Positions 24,559-33,479 of a stretch of 64,000 nt of DNA are shown in pieces (position 1 is the first letter of the stretch; each line of letters begins with the position of its first letter). The position numbers were made by a program, and so were the translations under genes. The stretch is from an uncultured Litoreibacter sp. GTDB taxonomy: Bacteria > Pseudomonadota > Alphaproteobacteria > Rhodobacterales > Rhodobacteraceae. The stretch is from positions 124,001-188,000 of the forward strand of contig CANMWQ010000004.1 in the NCBI GenBank assembly GCA_947501685.1, in the 5' to 3' direction. The notes beneath the pieces are model-generated. The model was not told the DNA's origin. It saw only the letters and a program-made list of their open reading frames with translations, and searched no databases.

Positions 24559-25818
24559 ATGGTTATTAAACTACGCTCAAGCGCTACACCTGCAAGTTTA
24601 CGGAAAACGCATCGCGGTATGATCCTATCGCGGGTTCAGGCAGAGCCGGGCATCTCGCGGGCAGAACTTGCTCGGATGTGTGGGTTCTCGGAAATGGCCG
24701 CGACCCGTATCGTTAGGGAATTACTGGCCGCTGGGATCATACAAGAGTCTAGTGCAACCGACAAAACCAAAGCGAAGAAGAAGCACGTTGGCCGCCCTAA
24801 AACAGGCCTTCACATTGTGAAAGACGGCCTGTTTGCCGTTGGCATCACCGTTTCTGCTTATCACTCGGAAGTTTCTATTTGCGACGCGGACGGGAAGCTG
24901 TGCGCAAGCAGCCGCCCTGAGAATGTTCCACTTGGTGATGTCGTTGACGCCGCTCGGGTCTATGCCAAGGCGCTGCGTGACTTGATAGAAGTATCTGAGA
25001 TTGATGTTAACCGGATTGTGGGGATCGGGGTGGCGCTGTCTGGCAGGACGCTGCCGGACCGTGCGGAAATCGTGACATCTGATTATTTCGGCTGGGCCAA
25101 TGATGGTGGCCAGTTCTGCCGTGAAATCCAGAAGATCATTGATTTGCCAATCGAGATCGAGAACATCTCGAATGCGCTGGCCATCGCAGAAATGCGGTTC
25201 GGGGGCGCGCGTGATGTGGCAGATTTTACGCTAATTCACGCTGCGACGTTTGTTGGCGCAGGCGTGGTTTCCGACAACCGTTTGGTGCGTGGCGATTCCG
25301 GTATCTCGGGGCTTTTGGGCCACTTTCGCGCAGAAAAACGCGAGCTCACTTGTGTGTGTGGACGGCATGACTGCCTGAACCTGTCCGCGACGGGTTTTGG
25401 TCTGTTGTCGCGGTTGGGCAAGCTGGAGCACCGGGCTTTCCACACCTCGAAGCTGTCGTTTTACGCGGCCTCGCTGCTTGATGCATTGGATGATCCGGAT
25501 GCGGCTCAATTTGTTGCAGAGGCAGGTGAAAAACTTGCGCCTGCGCTGGACAGCACTGCCAAGCTGCTTGGGCCGAAAATGATTACCCTGAGTGGCTATC
25601 TTGGCACGAACGAGACCTACTTTGCGTCCGTTAAGGGCACGCTTGAGCGCCATTTTGACTATGATCCTCAGGGCGCGTTCCAATTGGTGAGGGGCACCAT
25701 TTCCTCTGTGGACGCGGCTGCATTGCTGGCTTTGCACGCGTTTTGCTACTCGGACCGGCTGGATTATGACCGCTTTGCAGATGCCTCCGAGCAGGCGCAT
25801 GGAGTAACCCATGGGTAA
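24559..25818 (+). CDS. ROK family transcriptional regulator of the sulfatase island
   Basis: 419-aa regulator with an N-terminal winged helix-turn-helix (residues ~20-65, ISRAELARMCGFSEMAATRIVREL) and a C-terminal ROK actin-like domain. The zinc-binding cluster is present (H255, then C265-x-C267-x4-C272). Two residues that contact sugar in ROK proteins are missing: the Asp of the ENDxNA motif is replaced (ENISNA) and the Glu of the ExGH motif is Leu (GLLGH). It is therefore neither a sugar kinase nor, probably, a sugar sensor. It is the first gene of a five-gene plus-strand operon and overlaps the permease gene by 8 bp. Codon use is less C-ending than in core neighbours. No clear ribosome binding site. 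Confidence 0.88.
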   Translation: MVIKLRSSATPASLRKTHRGMILSRVQAEPGISRAELARMCGFSEMAATRIVRELLAAGIIQESSATDKTKAKKKHVGRPKTGLHIVKDGLFAVGITVSAYHSEVSICDADGKLCASSRPENVPLGDVVDAARVYAKALRDLIEVSEIDVNRIVGIGVALSGRTLPDRAEIVTSDYFGWANDGGQFCREIQKIIDLPIEIENISNALAIAEMRFGGARDVADFTLIHAATFVGAGVVSDNRLVRGDSGISGLLGHFRAEKRELTCVCGRHDCLNLSATGFGLLSRLGKLEHRAFHTSKLSFYAASLLDALDDPDAAQFVAEAGEKLAPALDSTAKLLGPKMITLSGYLGTNETYFASVKGTLERHFDYDPQGAFQLVRGTISSVDAAALLALHAFCYSDRLDYDRFADASEQAHGVTHG

Positions 25819-27772
25819 GCCGTTGCCATTCAAACCGTTATCTGGCGTCATTGCAGCCGCTGCGGTTCTTTTGGTTGGCCTGACGCTTTACACGGCTTAT
25901 TTCGGTGTCTTTCCCGACGGCATCCAGCGCAGCGCGCATCTTTTGCTTGTGATAATCCTTGTTTTTGGGACGGCTTTTCGAGCGACATTGGATGCTGAAG
26001 ACGACGCTGCGAAAAGGTCTGGTATTTGGCTGCGGCGTGGTTGGATTGTCATTGCCCTGATCGGCGCCTTGATCGCGACCGGCCATCAGTTTTTCAACTT
26101 TGAGGCCATAAACAACCGCTACGGGGCGATCACCCAATACGAGATAGTCTTTGGCACGATGCTCGTTATTTCGCTTTTTGATGCGTGCCGCCGCACGATT
26201 GGGCTGCCGATTGTGCTGCTGGCCAGCCTGTTCATTCTTTATGGTCTTTTTGGCGCTTACTTGCCCGATCCGTTGGCCCATCGGGGCTATTCGCTCAAAC
26301 GGGTTGCGTCGCAGGTGTATCTTGGGGGCGGCGGGATATTTGGCACGCCTCTGGGGGTCAGCGCGACTTTCGTAACTGGCGTGGTTGTTCTGGGCGCTCT
26401 GCTTGAGAAAACCGGAGCGGGACAGGTGTTGATGGATTTCGCCACCGCCCTGACGGGCCGCATGCGCGGCGGGCCAGCGAAGGCGGCGGTGGTCGGGTCC
26501 AGCTTGATGGGTATGATTTCGGGGACGGCGGTGGCCAATGTGCTTACGACTGGCCCAATCTCGATACCTTTAATGCGCAAAAGCGGGTACCGCAAGGAAG
26601 CGGCGGGCGCGATTGAAGCAGTCGCCTCGACCGGTGGGCAGTTGATGCCACCTGTCATGGGGGCCGCGGCGTTTATCATGGCCGAGTTTACAGAGACCTC
26701 TTACCTCACCATCGCCAAGGCCGCGTTCATGCCTGCGGTGATCTTCTACGCCGTGTTGTTGGCGATGGTGCATTTCGAGGCAGCCAAGCGGAAAATCCCA
26801 ATCCTACGCGACGCGGATTCGGTGACGGATTGGGGCTCGATCTTGCGGAATTCGTATCTGCTGATCCCGCTGCCGGTGTTTGTCAGCATGTTGCTCAACG
26901 GCTATTCCATCATGCTGTCGTCCTTCTGGGCCATAGTGGCGTCGTCCTTGGTCAGCTATCTCAACAAATCCACGGCCCTCACGCCGCGCCGTATCGTAGA
27001 TACCTGTGTCGCTGCCGCAAACGCAGTCATTCCGGTGGCTTTGGCCTGCGCCGCGGCGGGGGTGATCATCGGGATCATCACGCTGACGGGGATCGGGCTG
27101 AAGTTCTCGACCCTTGTTGTAGCACTGTCTGGCGGCTCGCTTCCGTTGGCGCTGGTTTTAACCATGCTGACCTGCCTGATCCTTGGCATGGGTTTGCCGA
27201 CGGCGGCCGCTTACATCTTGGTGGCAACATTAGTGGCACCGGCTTTGGTGAACCTTGGCGTCAGCCTGTTGGCCGCGCACCTGTTCGTCCTGTATTCGGC
27301 GATGCTGTCCTCCATCACGCCGCCCGTCGCCCTTGCTGCCTACGCCGCCGCCTCCATCGCGAACGGCAATCCGCTTAAGATTGCGGTGCTGGCCTGCCAG
27401 TTCGGCATGGCGGCATTCGCAGTGCCGTATTTCTTTGTCTACGACCCCGCGATTTTGGGGATCGACGTGACTTGGGTACAAATGGCCATGTCGTTTGTGA
27501 CGGCCATCGTCGGTGGCATTTGCGCGAGTGCCGCAATGCTCGGCCATTTCACCGGACGACTGAACGTCATTGAGCGACTGCTTTTCGCCGCAACTGCGAT
27601 TTTGTTCATGAACTCCGATTGGCGCGTCGACCTTCCCGCCTTTGTCATTCTCGCGGGCCTCGTCGTCTGGACGACACGCCGCGCCTCTCAATCAGCAGAA
27701 CCAGAAAACGTGGCGGGCAGAACCCGCCGGACCAAACACAATAGGGAGACTACCAATGAAACTCGACTTTAA
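25811..27772 (+). CDS. TRAP transporter fused permease (4TM/12TM, TAXI type)
   Basis: 653-aa inner-membrane protein combining the small (DctQ-like) and large (DctM-like) subunits of a TRAP transporter, the arrangement found in TAXI-type systems. Many hydrophobic helices are visible; diagnostic DctM motifs are GTAVANVLTTGPISIPLM, GAIEAVASTGGQLMPPVMGA and LGMGLPTAAAYI with SSITPPVALA. It should drive secondary, sodium- or proton-coupled uptake of the ligand delivered by the TAXI receptor. It overlaps both neighbours (8 bp with ROK, 17 bp with the receptor), so the genes are coupled. Confidence 0.93.
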   Translation: MGKPLPFKPLSGVIAAAAVLLVGLTLYTAYFGVFPDGIQRSAHLLLVIILVFGTAFRATLDAEDDAAKRSGIWLRRGWIVIALIGALIATGHQFFNFEAINNRYGAITQYEIVFGTMLVISLFDACRRTIGLPIVLLASLFILYGLFGAYLPDPLAHRGYSLKRVASQVYLGGGGIFGTPLGVSATFVTGVVVLGALLEKTGAGQVLMDFATALTGRMRGGPAKAAVVGSSLMGMISGTAVANVLTTGPISIPLMRKSGYRKEAAGAIEAVASTGGQLMPPVMGAAAFIMAEFTETSYLTIAKAAFMPAVIFYAVLLAMVHFEAAKRKIPILRDADSVTDWGSILRNSYLLIPLPVFVSMLLNGYSIMLSSFWAIVASSLVSYLNKSTALTPRRIVDTCVAAANAVIPVALACAAAGVIIGIITLTGIGLKFSTLVVALSGGSLPLALVLTMLTCLILGMGLPTAAAYILVATLVAPALVNLGVSLLAAHLFVLYSAMLSSITPPVALAAYAAASIANGNPLKIAVLACQFGMAAFAVPYFFVYDPAILGIDVTWVQMAMSFVTAIVGGICASAAMLGHFTGRLNVIERLLFAATAILFMNSDWRVDLPAFVILAGLVVWTTRRASQSAEPENVAGRTRRTKHNRETTNETRL

Positions 27773-28730
27773 GACCGCAATGCTCGCGATGGCGACGCTT
27801 GCAACACCAACCCTGACCCAAGCCGCTGACTTCCTGTCAATCGGCTCGTGCCCTGTCACATGCACGGCCTACACATGGTCGGCTGGCATCGCGGACGTGA
27901 TCAACAATAACGTCGAAGGCGTACAAGCCACAGCGGAAGAAACCAAAGGCTACGTCGCCAATATCGCCCTGATGCAGGGCGGTGAATTGGAGGCCTCCAT
28001 GGCGACCTCGCTGTCTGCCTACGAAGCATGGGCTGGCACCGGCAATTATGAGGGCACAGAGCCGGGCAAGATCATGGCTTGGATGTCCATCGCACCGGTT
28101 GCGATGCACATTATCGCGCTTGAAGGCGGGCCGGTAAATGCGGTCGCGGACCTGAAAGGCAAGCGCGTCGGCATGGGCCAGCCCGGTGGCGTGTCGATGC
28201 TGGACGCAAACGTGTTGATGGCCAAAATCGCAGGCGAGGATTTCGAGCCCTTCCGCGTGCGCCTTGGCGACATGGTCGACATGCTTAGCGACGGCAATAT
28301 CGACGCGGCACTTTGGAACGGGTCCTTCCCGCTGGCCCCAGTGATCAAGCTGAACGCGCAACGCGATCTGAAGCTCATCCCCATCGAAGACGACTTCTTC
28401 GAGGCCCTGCGCGCCGACTACCCACCGTATTTCCGCCTGTCCATTCCAGCCGGCACTTACGAGGATGTCACCGCTGATACCCCCACATTCGGTTTGGCAA
28501 ATGGCTTGGTTATATCCGCCGATGTACCAGAAGAGCGCGTCTACCAGATGACCAAAGCCGTCTTCGAAAATCTCGAAGCGCTTGCTGGTGTTCACCCTGC
28601 GTTTGGCAAAATGTCGGCCGATACGATCCTGAACGGGTTCGGCTCGCCCCTGCATCCGGGTGCGCTGCGCTACTACCGCGAAATCAATGTGGCTGGCATT
28701 GAGGAATTCGTTACAAGAACAGGCGGTTAA
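27756..28730 (+). CDS. TAXI family TRAP solute-binding protein
   Basis: 324-aa periplasmic receptor with signal peptide (MKLDFKTAMLAMATLATPTLTQA) and the TAXI signature near the N-terminus (FLSIGSCPVTCTAYTWSAGIADVIN) and GKRVGMGQPGGVSMLDANVLM in the middle. ATG at 27756 with AGGGAG upstream; it begins inside the permease gene. Ligands of most TAXI receptors are unknown. Here the following sulfatase suggests a sulfate ester, possibly choline-O-sulfate. A hairpin follows the stop. Confidence 0.9.
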   Translation: MKLDFKTAMLAMATLATPTLTQAADFLSIGSCPVTCTAYTWSAGIADVINNNVEGVQATAEETKGYVANIALMQGGELEASMATSLSAYEAWAGTGNYEGTEPGKIMAWMSIAPVAMHIIALEGGPVNAVADLKGKRVGMGQPGGVSMLDANVLMAKIAGEDFEPFRVRLGDMVDMLSDGNIDAALWNGSFPLAPVIKLNAQRDLKLIPIEDDFFEALRADYPPYFRLSIPAGTYEDVTADTPTFGLANGLVISADVPEERVYQMTKAVFENLEALAGVHPAFGKMSADTILNGFGSPLHPGALRYYREINVAGIEEFVTRTGG

Positions 28731-28744
28731 AACCGTCTCTCCCG

Positions 28745-28779
28745 CCCACCCGGGCCGTCACGTTGGCGGCTTGGGTGGG
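28745..28779 (+). other. Hairpin after the TAXI receptor gene
   Basis: CCCACCC (28745-28751) pairs with GGGTGGG (28773-28779), with an inner GCC/GGC step. There is no U-tract, so it is more likely a 3' mRNA stabiliser or processing site for the receptor transcript than a terminator. Confidence 0.55.
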
Positions 28780-28802
28780 ATTTCCACATCAAGGATCCTG
28801 CC

Positions 28803-30365
28803 ATGTCCCGCCCAAACATTCTTGTCATTCAAGCCGACCAAATGACCGCCCTTTGCCTGTCCGCCTACGGCAAGCCTTATGCGATCACGCCAAACATCGA
28901 CAAGATTGCGCAAAATGGCACGACATTCACCAACAGCTATTGCAACAATCCGGTTTGCGGTCCGTCGCGTGCCTCGATGATGACGGGGCGGTTGCCGTCA
29001 GATGTGGGCGTCTTCGACAATGGCGCCGAGTTTTTGCCGTCCGAGCCGACCTTCGCCCACTACTTGCGCGCGCTCGGCTATAAAACAACTTTGTCGGGCA
29101 AAATGCACTTCGTCGGCCCCGACCAGCTTCACGGTTTTGAGGAGCGCGTGACGACGGATATTTACCCGTCCGATTTTGCATGGACCGCCGATTGGGAACA
29201 GACGGACGAGCCTTATGCCCCTTCAGTGATGAGCCTTCTCAGCGTGGTCGAAGCGGGCCATTGCGAACGGAACCTCCAGATAGACTACGACGAGGAAGTC
29301 TTCGCCGCCGCGAAACAAGAAATGTACAACCATGCCCGGTCCACCGATGACCGACCCTTCATGCTGCATGTGTCCTTCACCCAGCCGCACAATCCCTTCG
29401 TGGCGGGCAAGAAATATTGGGACATGTATGAGGGCGTCGATATCCCGGAGCCAGAAGTTGCCCACATCCCCTACGAGGATCGCGACCCTTGGGCGCAGCG
29501 TTATTACCTTACCATCCGGCAGGACGAATTCGACATTACGCCAGAACAGTTGTACAACGCACGGCGCGGCTATTTCGCCATGTGCACCCATTTCGATGAA
29601 ATGATTGGCGGTCTGGTGGAAACACTTGAGAGTATAGGTGAGTTGGAAAACACCTACATCTTCATCACGTCCGACCACGGCGAAATGCTGGGCGAGCGCG
29701 GCATGTGGTTCAAGTTCAACCCCTTCGAGGCCTCGGTGCGCGTGCCCCTCCTTGCGCAGGGTCCAAAGTTGAAAGCTGGCCACCGCGAAGACGCCTTGGC
29801 CTCGCTTGTGGACTTGTTGCCAACCTTCACCGACATCGCCAGCGACGGCACGTTTGACAGCTATGTAGCGCCTTATGACGGCCGCAGCTTGCTCGATCTG
29901 CCCAAGCGCGGCAGCGCTGATGATAAGGTTTTCATCGAGTTCAACGGCGAGGGGCTTTATGCGCCTGCGATGATCATGATCAAGGGCAACCTGAAACTGG
30001 TTCACAGCCGCACCGATCCGAAAATGCTCTTTGATCTGGCGGCTGACCCCCTTGAGCTGACCAATTTGGCAGGTGATCCCACTTACCGCGATGACCTTAA
30101 CGCGATGTTTGCCGAAATGCAGGAGCGTTGGGACGAGGACGATCTGGACCAGCGCATAAGAGCATCCCAACGCAAACGCTTGTTCGTCCACGATGCTATG
30201 AAACATGGACGCTTTCCATCTTGGGATTTTGGACCAAATTACGATCCGTCCAAGGTCTATGTCCGGGGTGGCAACGATCCCAGCACCACCGCCACCAAGC
30301 AGCGCGGGCGCTATCCCTATGTGCCGGTCACGCCGCCGCAGCATCCAAGGCAAAGCAAGAAGTAG
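28803..30365 (+). CDS. Choline-sulfatase-like (BetC-type) sulfatase
   Basis: 520-aa type I sulfatase without a signal peptide, so cytoplasmic. The formylglycine precursor is C52 in VCGPSRASMMTGR (CxPSR). Stretches closely resembling rhizobial choline-sulfatase BetC include SGKMHFVGPDQLHGFEER followed by TTDIYPSDF, SDHGEMLGERGMWFK, LFDLAADPLELTNLA and a C-terminal RASQRKRLFVHDAMKHG tail. Expected reaction: choline-O-sulfate to choline plus sulfate; other sulfate esters remain possible. Located between the TRAP transporter and its presumed activating enzyme, a formylglycine-generating protein. No betA/betB genes are nearby. Confidence 0.85.
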   Translation: MSRPNILVIQADQMTALCLSAYGKPYAITPNIDKIAQNGTTFTNSYCNNPVCGPSRASMMTGRLPSDVGVFDNGAEFLPSEPTFAHYLRALGYKTTLSGKMHFVGPDQLHGFEERVTTDIYPSDFAWTADWEQTDEPYAPSVMSLLSVVEAGHCERNLQIDYDEEVFAAAKQEMYNHARSTDDRPFMLHVSFTQPHNPFVAGKKYWDMYEGVDIPEPEVAHIPYEDRDPWAQRYYLTIRQDEFDITPEQLYNARRGYFAMCTHFDEMIGGLVETLESIGELENTYIFITSDHGEMLGERGMWFKFNPFEASVRVPLLAQGPKLKAGHREDALASLVDLLPTFTDIASDGTFDSYVAPYDGRSLLDLPKRGSADDKVFIEFNGEGLYAPAMIMIKGNLKLVHSRTDPKMLFDLAADPLELTNLAGDPTYRDDLNAMFAEMQERWDEDDLDQRIRASQRKRLFVHDAMKHGRFPSWDFGPNYDPSKVYVRGGNDPSTTATKQRGRYPYVPVTPPQHPRQSKK

Positions 30366-30387
30366 GCTGGATTGCTAGGGGCCAGAG

Positions 30388-30438
30388 ATGTTTAATACGC
30401 GCAGTATATCCATGAAACGGACCCTGTCGGCGCGATGA
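30388..30438 (+). CDS. Possible 16-codon leader ORF coupled to the FGE gene
   Basis: ATG at 30388 with AGGGG about seven bases upstream opens a short frame (MFNTRSISMKRTLSAR) whose TGA overlaps the ATG of the next gene (ATGA at 30435-30438). The FGE start has no ribosome binding site of its own, so translational coupling through this leader is plausible. Confidence 0.4.
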   Translation: MFNTRSISMKRTLSAR

Positions 30439-31370
30439 AACCCTGCTGCACGCCAAGTCGAGAAACGGCTGGAACGACGCCCGAGCGCGAGGCATTGCCT
30501 CTTGGGCAGCATGTCGTGCGTGACCATGCTGAGGTGGTAAACATTCCAAGTGGGCGCGCGTTGCTAGGTACAGATCTCCCGTTCTTTCCCGTCGATGGCG
30601 AAGGGCCATTGCGCAAAAAGAAAATGCCCGCGTTTCGCATGGACGCGACCACTGTCACCAACACCCAGTTTCGCGATTTTGTGGCTGACACGGGCTATGT
30701 GACGGATGCCGAGCGTTTTGGCGACTCCTTGGTCTTTTCAGATCTTTTGCCAAAAGGAACGCCGCCCAGTCACGCCGTCGCAGATGCGCCTTGGTGGCGG
30801 ATGATCAAGGGTGCCAATTGGCGTGATTTATTTGGACCGGGCACCGCAGATCACCTGATGGACGATCACCCCGTGGTCCACGTCTCGTGGAACGATGCGG
30901 TGGCCTTCGCTGCGTGGACCGGTGGTCGCTTGCCCACGGAGGCCGAATGGGAGCACGCGGCGCGCGGTGGCTTGGGCGATGTGCCGTTCCCATGGGGCGA
31001 TCAAGAGCCTGACGACGCAGACTTCCAACCCTGCAACATCTGGCAAGGCCGGTTTCCGCATCAAGATCTGGCGCTTGATGGATACACCGGAACCGCACCC
31101 GCCCGCAGCTTCGCGCCCAATGCCTACGGTCTTTACAATATGGTCGGTAATGTCTGGGAACTTACGTCAGAATTGTTTAGAGTCCGGTCTCTCAAGAAAG
31201 AAGTGGTCGCAGCCCATGCTGGGAAAAAAGGGTTCAAACTTAGTAAGGGAGGATCGTTCCTGTGCCATCGCAGCTATTGCTACCGATACCGCATCGCGGC
31301 CCGAAACAGCGGTTCACAGGACACCTCAACATCACATACGGGTTTTCGCTTGGTGTATGACGCGGTCTAA
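30435..31370 (+). CDS. Formylglycine-generating enzyme (sulfatase maturase)
   Basis: 311-aa FGE/SUMF1-family oxidase that converts the sulfatase active-site Cys to formylglycine using oxygen and copper. Both catalytic cysteines are conserved: C277 and C282 in KGGSFLCHRSYCYRYR, closely similar to the human SUMF1 site. Other family segments are VHVSWNDAVAFAAWTGGRLPTEAEWEHAARGG and NVWELTSELF (split here around 150-250). No signal peptide, matching the cytoplasmic sulfatase just upstream. ATG at 30435 lacks a ribosome binding site; see the leader ORF. Last gene of the island operon. Confidence 0.9.
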   Translation: MKPCCTPSRETAGTTPEREALPLGQHVVRDHAEVVNIPSGRALLGTDLPFFPVDGEGPLRKKKMPAFRMDATTVTNTQFRDFVADTGYVTDAERFGDSLVFSDLLPKGTPPSHAVADAPWWRMIKGANWRDLFGPGTADHLMDDHPVVHVSWNDAVAFAAWTGGRLPTEAEWEHAARGGLGDVPFPWGDQEPDDADFQPCNIWQGRFPHQDLALDGYTGTAPARSFAPNAYGLYNMVGNVWELTSELFRVRSLKKEVVAAHAGKKGFKLSKGGSFLCHRSYCYRYRIAARNSGSQDTSTSHTGFRLVYDAV

Positions 31371-31739
31371 TTCAATCAGCAGTGACATTGCGGCTTTCAG
31401 CAAGCCGGCATTTCTAAGCCCCTGATGAATGGCCGCTTAGTCCGCAAACCAGCCATACCATCACCCCAGCCGGGCGGGTGCAAGACCGTGGGATGGCGCT
31501 GCAACGGCCTTTCGACAGCACTATATCCCAGCCAAGCACATCTTCCGAATATGTGAAGCGCATCTGCTTCAAAAGCGCCAGCCCGTCAGACCAAAGGTTT
31601 GCCTTTGGCAAAACGGAACGGCCCCTCTCGGCGATTGCGAAGGGCAATCGCCTGTCGGTCAAGGCTTGCGCCGGGTCAACGCATCGAAGAGACTGCTCCG
31701 CCCCGCAATGTCAGCCCTCCAAAACCAACCAACCCAACG
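31371..31739. other. Unassigned region at the right edge of the island
   Basis: About 370 bp without a convincing gene. A minus-strand frame (31414-31662, TTG-start) has a protein-like middle (KQMRFTYSEDVLGWDIVL) but no ribosome binding site, and I do not recognise it. It may be a decayed gene fragment or an intergenic repeat. It separates the island from tig. Confidence 0.35.
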
Positions 31740-31766
31740 AAAAAGGCCGCCCCAAAGGCGGCCTTT
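31740..31766 (-). terminator. Intrinsic terminator of tig
   Basis: AAAGGCCGCC / GGCGGCCTTT is a perfect 10-bp stem with a short loop and a T-run on the minus strand, about 20 bp after the tig stop. The stem is symmetrical and may also stop transcription from the island side. Confidence 0.88.
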
Positions 31767-31788
31767 CAAAATACCTGCACCCTAAAAC

Positions 31789-33126
31789 CTAGGCCGCGTC
31801 TTCTTCCAGCGCTTCGACGGCTTTCTCAAGGTCGGCCTTCTTGACCTTCTTGTCCTTCACCTCGGCCAGCTCGAACACAAAGTCGACGACCTTGTCTTCA
31901 AAGATCGGCGCGCGCATTTGCTGCTGCATCTGCGGGTTTTGCTGAACGAACTCGAAGAACTGGCGTTCCTGGCCACGGTATTGGCGCGCTTGGTTCATGA
32001 TCGCTTGCGTCATCTCGGCGTCGGTCACCTCGATCTTGTTCTTCTGGCCCAGCTCGGCCAGCAGCAGGCCCAGACGCACGCGGCGCTCCGCCAGCGATTT
32101 GTGCTCGTCCGTCGCCTCGATCTCGGGGTGGTCATGGCCCTGCACGTCAGGGTTTTCCTCATGCCACAGCTGATGCGCGATCTGGCCGGCCTCAGCCTCC
32201 ACCAGCGAAGGTGGCAGCTCGAATTTGACCAGTTTGTCCAGCTCGTCCAACAGCTTGCGCTTCATCACGGCGCGCGAGGCCCCGCTGAATTCCGCTTCCA
32301 GCCGCTCTTCAACCTGAGCGGTCAGCGCCTTGAGGTCTTCCGCCCCAAATTGCTTGGCCAGCTCGTCATTGATCTCCGCAGGCTTTGGCTCTTTGACGGC
32401 TTTCACGGTGCACTCAAACACCGCCGATTTGCCGGCAAGGTTCTCGGCTTGATACTCAGCCGGGAAGTCCACTTTGACCTCAACCTCGTCGCCAGCCTTG
32501 GTGCCAACCAGCTGCTCTTCAAAGCCCGGAATAAACGAGCCCGAGCCCAGCACCAGCGGATAGTCATCGGCCTGACCACCGTCAAACGGCTCGCCATCCA
32601 CTTTGCCGAGGAAATCAATCACAACCTGATCACCGTCTTTCGCTTTCGAGCCCTTCTTGCGGTCCTCGAAATTCTGCGCGTTCTCGGCCAGATTGCTCAG
32701 CGCCTCATCCACGTCCTTCTTGTCCGCTTTGACGACCATGCGCTCCAGCTTGATCTTCTTCATATCCACGTCCGGGATGGTCGGCAGCGTCTCGTAAGAC
32801 ACGTTCACCTTCACATCGTCGCCAGGCTTCCAGTCGTCGCTGTCCATCTTCATCTCAGGCTGCATCGCAGGGCGGTCGCCGCTCTCTTCGAAATGCTTGG
32901 ACATCGCGCCGTCGATGGTCTCTTGCAGGGCCTCGCCCATGACCTTGTCGCCAAACTGCTTTTTCAGCAGCGCCATCGGGACTTTGCCTTTGCGAAAGCC
33001 CTTCATCTCGACGTCAGGCTGCGCTTCAAGCAGCTTTTCGTTGACCTTTTCATCCAACTCCGAGGAGGCGATGTCGATCGTGTAGCCGCGCTTGAGGCCT
33101 TCGTTCAGGGTCTCGGTGACCTTCAT
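31789..33126 (-). CDS. tig: Trigger factor (ribosome-associated chaperone and prolyl isomerase)
   Basis: 445-aa three-domain chaperone. The N-terminal ribosome-binding signature is present as [21 protein letters not shown] (residues ~39-60, containing GFRxGKVP). The FKBP-type domain follows at ~160-245 ([33 protein letters not shown]), and the C-terminal arm is charged. ATG at 33126. Transcribed just downstream of a tRNA-Leu gene; normal length. Confidence 0.97.
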   Translation of the reverse strand: MKVTETLNEGLKRGYTIDIASSELDEKVNEKLLEAQPDVEMKGFRKGKVPMALLKKQFGDKVMGEALQETIDGAMSKHFEESGDRPAMQPEMKMDSDDWKPGDDVKVNVSYETLPTIPDVDMKKIKLERMVVKADKKDVDEALSNLAENAQNFEDRKKGSKAKDGDQVVIDFLGKVDGEPFDGGQADDYPLVLGSGSFIPGFEEQLVGTKAGDEVEVKVDFPAEYQAENLAGKSAVFECTVKAVKEPKPAEINDELAKQFGAEDLKALTAQVEERLEAEFSGASRAVMKRKLLDELDKLVKFELPPSLVEAEAGQIAHQLWHEENPDVQGHDHPEIEATDEHKSLAERRVRLGLLLAELGQKNKIEVTDAEMTQAIMNQARQYRGQERQFFEFVQQNPQMQQQMRAPIFEDKVVDFVFELAEVKDKKVKKADLEKAVEALEEDAA

Positions 33127-33149
33127 GTCTGTCCGTCCTTATCTCATCA

Positions 33150-33234
33150 TGGTGCGGGTGAAGGGACTTGAACCCCCACGCCTTGCGGCGCCAGAACCTA
33201 AATCTGGTGCGTCTACCAATTCCGCCACACCCGC
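33150..33234 (-). tRNA. tRNA-Leu (anticodon UAG)
   Basis: 85-nt class II tRNA with encoded CCA. On the minus strand the acceptor stem GCGGGTG pairs with CACCCGC, followed by discriminator A and CCA. The anticodon arm CCAGA-TTTAGGT-TCTGG shows anticodon TAG, reading CUA/CUN leucine codons. A long variable arm (GCGCCGCAAGGCGT) and the GGTTCAAGTCC T-arm fit tRNA-Leu. It lies 23 bp upstream of tig on the same strand. Confidence 0.97.
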
Positions 33235-33479
33235 AAAAACCTAAGGCAGCCGCCGGGGTCACCAGCGGCTGCGTTCGCAGCGTCTCTAACAAAGGTCCTG
33301 CCCGGATGCGAGGCCAAATTGCACGGGCTGAGAGGGTTTTTGCCGCGCCGGGCGGCAGGCGGTGGCAACGTGGTCCTGAAATGATCGCGACATCGCCTGC
33401 AATCGGGCACAGACCCGCCTGAATTGCGCCTCAATTGGCGGCAAACACTGACCTCGTAATTATTGATCGGAGAATGAGC

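Noticed and set aside
33150-33234. tRNA-Leu as the attachment site of the neighbouring island
   Set aside because: tig lies between them, no integrase is present and I saw no repeat of the tRNA 3' end at the island edges.
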